Assembly (NCBI GenBank): GCA_025345505.1
Contig: JANVCC010000152.1
Span: 2,675,318 to 2,739,317 of the forward strand
Source of the DNA: Todiramphus chloris collaris
Taxonomy: Eukaryota > Chordata > Aves > Coraciiformes > Alcedinidae
Reading direction: 5' to 3'
Length of the DNA: 64,000 nucleotides
Below the pieces are notes generated by a model, which worked only from the letters and a program-made list of their open reading frames with translations, made no database searches and was not told the DNA's origin. Shown piece by piece: positions 60,377-64,000 of the stretch; within the stretch, counting starts at the first letter, position 1; each line of letters opens with the position of its first letter. A program made the position numbers and the translations under genes.

Positions 60377-63300
60377 AAACCATTCTGGGTACCAACCTTC
60401 CCTCTCTACAAGCTACAGAGAAGAGGACAGCATGCCTGACTCATGCTACACTCCCAGCTCATGAGTACTAATGTTCAGCAAGATGAAGCCCAGCCTGGTA
60501 GACAACCCACTCCCTCCAGCCACACTGTAGGACAGCAGTACTCTCCATATCACTAGTATTGACTCTGGTTGGAAAAATTCAGCCCTGGGTCACTGAGGGG
60601 GCACCTAAATGTTTTCCAAAAAAATGACACAATTGAAAGCGTAGCTGTGCAAGAACAGGAGCTAAGCAAAGGTGGGAAATTACAGTGCATTTCTGACTGC
60701 TCTTGTGTATTTTGCTACACTGAGATTAAAGGGCAGGTCACTTCTCTGCCAGCTCTCAGAGAGAGGGATAAGTATTTACCAAGGCAGTTACACAGAGCAA
60801 GTTACAGCTGGGAATGTAACGCACTACCAGTCACCACCTTGGTTTACCCTCTGAAAGCCTGAAAAGCTACCTGACACTTAGAAACTGCAATACATACAAT
60901 TGCCAGCTCTGTGCTCCCTTCTCCAGCATCCTCCTTCACCCTTCACTGAACTCACTTGCACAGATTTGTACTCTTCCTAAACTGGAAACTCACCCAGCCA
61001 GGGAGCACATTCCTCTCCTCTGAGCATGACATGACTAACACAGCCAGTGACAGTGCCTAGACACAAATTCAAGTGCAACCCAAAGGCCATCTCCACACCA
61101 GACCTGCTGGGAGACATGAGGCTGCAGCCCCAGGCAGAAGGGCAGGAAGCAGCTCTCTATCAAGAACTGACCAGAGATGCTGCTGTCAGGTCCTGTGGAG
61201 GAACAGGGTGTTTTGGTCCAGGCCACACATTGAACTTCAGACCTGATCCACTTCCCTCTGGTTTGACGTGTGGCTAGAAGGGAGCTTGCAGCAGCCTGCC
61301 ATCACAAGCCTTAAATGGTCTGAAATACATCCTTGCTGTTTTCCCCTAATGCAGTAGTGTCATCATTATCATTTACAAATGAAAGCAATCAGGCAGCTCT
61401 TCAATATTATAGATTTTTATTCTTTTTTATTAATTTCACAGAACTAAGATTTTACATATTTTATTTCAGCTAAAGCTTTGACTCACTCCCTGTCCTGGTA
61501 CTGCAGCAGATGAGAAATCAAACACTGCAGCACCTAAGCACCTTGAGGCTAGAGTCTGAACTTGAACCTGGCTGCTTTCTTCTCCTAAAGCCATCTACAA
61601 AGCAGCTTAAGAAGTGGGAACTTTTTAGTGTATTTAATTTTTTGCACCCTCCCCAAACCTACCTTCCTTCAAAAATATAATCCTTCACAAAAACCTCTAG
61701 GGATCTCATCTTTTGATTTATTGGAATAATACTGCAAAGCAAAAGTATAGTGTCAGAGTTCAGGGATATGAAAAATGATACAACTTCTGTTCCATTGACT
61801 CTCCCCTTCCTGTAATAAACTACTATTGCAGTACCCAAAGATAATATGACAGTTTTTCTCCCACTATTCAAACTGTTTAGTGTCCATCCACAAAAACAGA
61901 ACTAGATACCTCTTTTTACTCTTGTTCTTTGGCATCTTTAATGCTGGCACAAAAACTGATGAATTCCAAAGCATTTCTTAGATTTCATCACTCAAAGTGA
62001 CATTAGCACAATTCTGATCATCACGTAAACCGTGTACTTTTGCTAGACCAGGTCCAGTTATTGCAGTCAATACAGCCAATCTCCAAGGCAGCAATGGTGC
62101 TACTGCTTGGACACAGCAAAGAGGTAAATTAAGTGAAGCAAGGACCACCATAAACAGAAGGGGAGGTAATTCTTGCTACAACCTCACAGTACTGGGTTTA
62201 CTTAGGGATGATGTTTAACCAACAAACAGTTTATTAACATACAGAAATTCAGTTTCTTACTGACTTCATAGCAATCTGTCATTTGTTATCATTTCAGAAT
62301 AGGTGACCATCAGATTTTACATAACCTATCCAACAAATGCACTACAGGCTGTTGCATCCATTTTATGAAATTCTATTTTGATGGCTTATAGAAAGTTGAT
62401 ATACAGTTTCCACGTTTTCCCCTTTTTGCTTTTTACACAAGCTAAGAACTCTGACATTGCAGTCCAAAACAAAGCTACCCTGTTCCATATTTAGAAAATA
62501 GGAGCATCTGTTCAGATGCCAAATCTGCAACATTACCATCTTCTCTTGCCTTCTTTGCTGCATGTACCTGACTTGCAGGCTGCTTGTCTGGGTGTGTAAC
62601 AACTGACTCTTGTGCATCCATACATACCTTTGCAGATGGACTGTCTTTGGCTGGGAATAAGAGTTTGATTCCACTGAAAGTAAAAACAGTCCCTTTCTCC
62701 CAAAAAGACAGAAATTTGCCCAGCTCAGTCTAACAGAACAAGAGACATCAAGTCCATGTGACAGGATTAATCTACCTTGGAAGTGTCACAGGCAGCAGAA
62801 AATTAAGCAAACCAAAAAAAGGTCAAGCTTCAAGTTCTTAGCACTTGTAAGTACAGGTACTTATAATTTCAATGAAATGTACAACATGCAGGACGTATTA
62901 ACTTCTTTTTCTCTCTAAAAATGTCCTGCCAGTCTGATAAAAACAGCAATATTTGTATTCAGCTCTTCCTTTCAGTGCATAACAAGTTGCAAAAAAGGAA
63001 AAAAACACATAACAGACTGCCCTTCTCTTTGTAAAACCCCACAGAGCTCCCTTCAGCCCACAGAGACAGTGGTTTGTGCAGCCAGCACCCCCAACACTGA
63101 GGGCCCCTGGGCCATGGCTCACAGGGGACACCCTCAGATGCTCTTTCTGGATGCAAGAAGCAGCAAACCAAAGCAATGCCTGGGTCATGACTGAAGGAGC
63201 ACCGTGCTGCTTGCTAGGTACAGTGCTGCCCAAATGTCAGAGAAGGCTGGGGAACGTGGCTTTGTTCTGTTTCCCTGCAGAAATGTGATGCTTTTACCTT

Positions 63301-64000
63301 GACAGCACCAAAGTTCCACAGAAGAACCAACTGGAAGGCAGCGATGGCTCAGAAATTGCAGACCTCACAGCATACATTTAAGATCTCATCCCACGGACTA
63401 TCACACAAATTTACTACTCTCTTTTACTAATCACACATAAAATGCAGGAGCTCCTGGTGGGAACAGAAAGCACTGAGTTCAGAGTGGAGATCTTGGGTGA
63501 CCCTCATCCAGGGGTTTTATACTCTATCCTTTTGTTGGGTGATTTCAGTCTGGAGGCTCACAACACCACTTCTTGTGGGGAAAGGTCATTGCCAAGTGGT
63601 AGCTAAGCAACAGCTGAAGAGTTGTGGCAGTCAGAAAAAAAGCCACAATGTTTTGTTTTGTTTAAGTTAACTTTTTAAGAAGTGATGGACAGTCCTTAGA
63701 ACAGCCAGTGACATCCCCCACAGGAAGCCAGTTAAGGTGATTTCTTTTTATTTCTCAAGTAGTTTGCATATTTGAGCCAGATGAAGCTAGGAACTAATCT
63801 GGAAAAAATACTGAATAAACATAGAAGTCCTGCTTGGATTTCTCCCTGATCATGTTTTATATTACACCAAAAATTCCAGCTTCCAAAAGACAACACTGGG
63901 AGGCCAGTGCTGTTTCTTGGAGGAGATCTAAAACCTGCTCTGTGCTCCCTTCTCTGCCACTTTGCAGTCCCCATCTGCTCCAGCCAGGACAAGAAAAACA

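Larger units (their letters stand above)
54863..64000 (-). other. FAT3: FAT3 5' intron or 5' flank, segment 12: no gene seen
   Basis: Holds A-rich blocks (55911-56005, 57877-57899), a TA repeat (57856-57868), a T-rich block (59101-59145), a hairpin at 60335-60376, and two octamer motifs near 59193-59233. No frame resembles a known protein; the longest (about 136 codons near 55898-56308) runs through a poly-A tract. Whether FAT3 transcription starts inside this stretch or beyond the right edge cannot be told from sequence alone. Confidence 0.55.

Noticed and set aside
61360-61400. CATTATCATTTACAAATGAAAGC resembling the MIR core
   Set aside because: Flanks do not follow the MIR order.
1-64000. 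Endogenous retrovirus or LTR, CRISPR, tRNA, rRNA, or a novel multi-gene system
   Set aside because: Looked for by eye on both strands; no supporting sequence recognised. Highly decayed elements could be missed without a database search.

Overview
The window is vertebrate nuclear DNA, almost certainly from a bird. The main evidence is one large exon of a vertebrate FAT-type cadherin gene, CR1 LINE fragments of both young and very old type, worn MIR-like SINE pieces, and a low overall density of interspersed repeats. CR1 and MIR also occur in turtles and crocodilians, so 'bird' rests on the compactness and the young CR1 tails. There is nothing bacterial or viral here, and no CRISPR array, rRNA or tRNA that I can recognise.

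The one certain gene is FAT3 on the minus strand. Its first coding exon (1607-4918) carries a short piece of 5' UTR, the start codon, a signal peptide, cadherin repeats 1-9 and the beginning of repeat 10. The acceptor (CACAG) lies just above 4918 and the donor (GTGAGT) at 1601-1606. The gene runs right to left. Positions 1-1606 are therefore the start of the next intron, and everything above 4918 is the long 5' intron and/or 5' UTR-exon territory of FAT3. None of the short open frames in that 59 kb looks like a protein I know. The longest are overlapping frames on both strands in GC-richer patches, the usual sign of chance frames.

Within the 59 kb non-coding part I can support: young-type CR1 3' ends at about 12936 and 40805-41050; two much older antisense CR1 fragments at about 19905-20310 and 48034-48430; MIR-like pieces at about 15915, 29615 and (weak) 47830; an (AAGGG)n array interrupted by a 10-N assembly gap at 9042-9051; and many poly-A/T, poly-G, TA/TG and polypyrimidine tracts. 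The most promising regulatory stretch is 26275-27166. On the FAT3 strand it has a strong splice donor, two very strong acceptor-like sites and a G-rich homopurine block, so it could hold a FAT3 5' UTR exon or promoter. A second candidate is a possible 88-bp exon at 54775-54862. On the opposite strand a TATA box, a 16-bp perfect palindrome and a small CpG cluster at 38448-38640 resemble a promoter.

I found no convincing undescribed multi-gene system. The points worth following are gene-structure and regulatory ones around FAT3: the minimal ATG-ATG-TGA upstream frame that overlaps the start codon, the candidate 5' exons, the antisense promoter-like block, and the unresolved AAGGG repeat.
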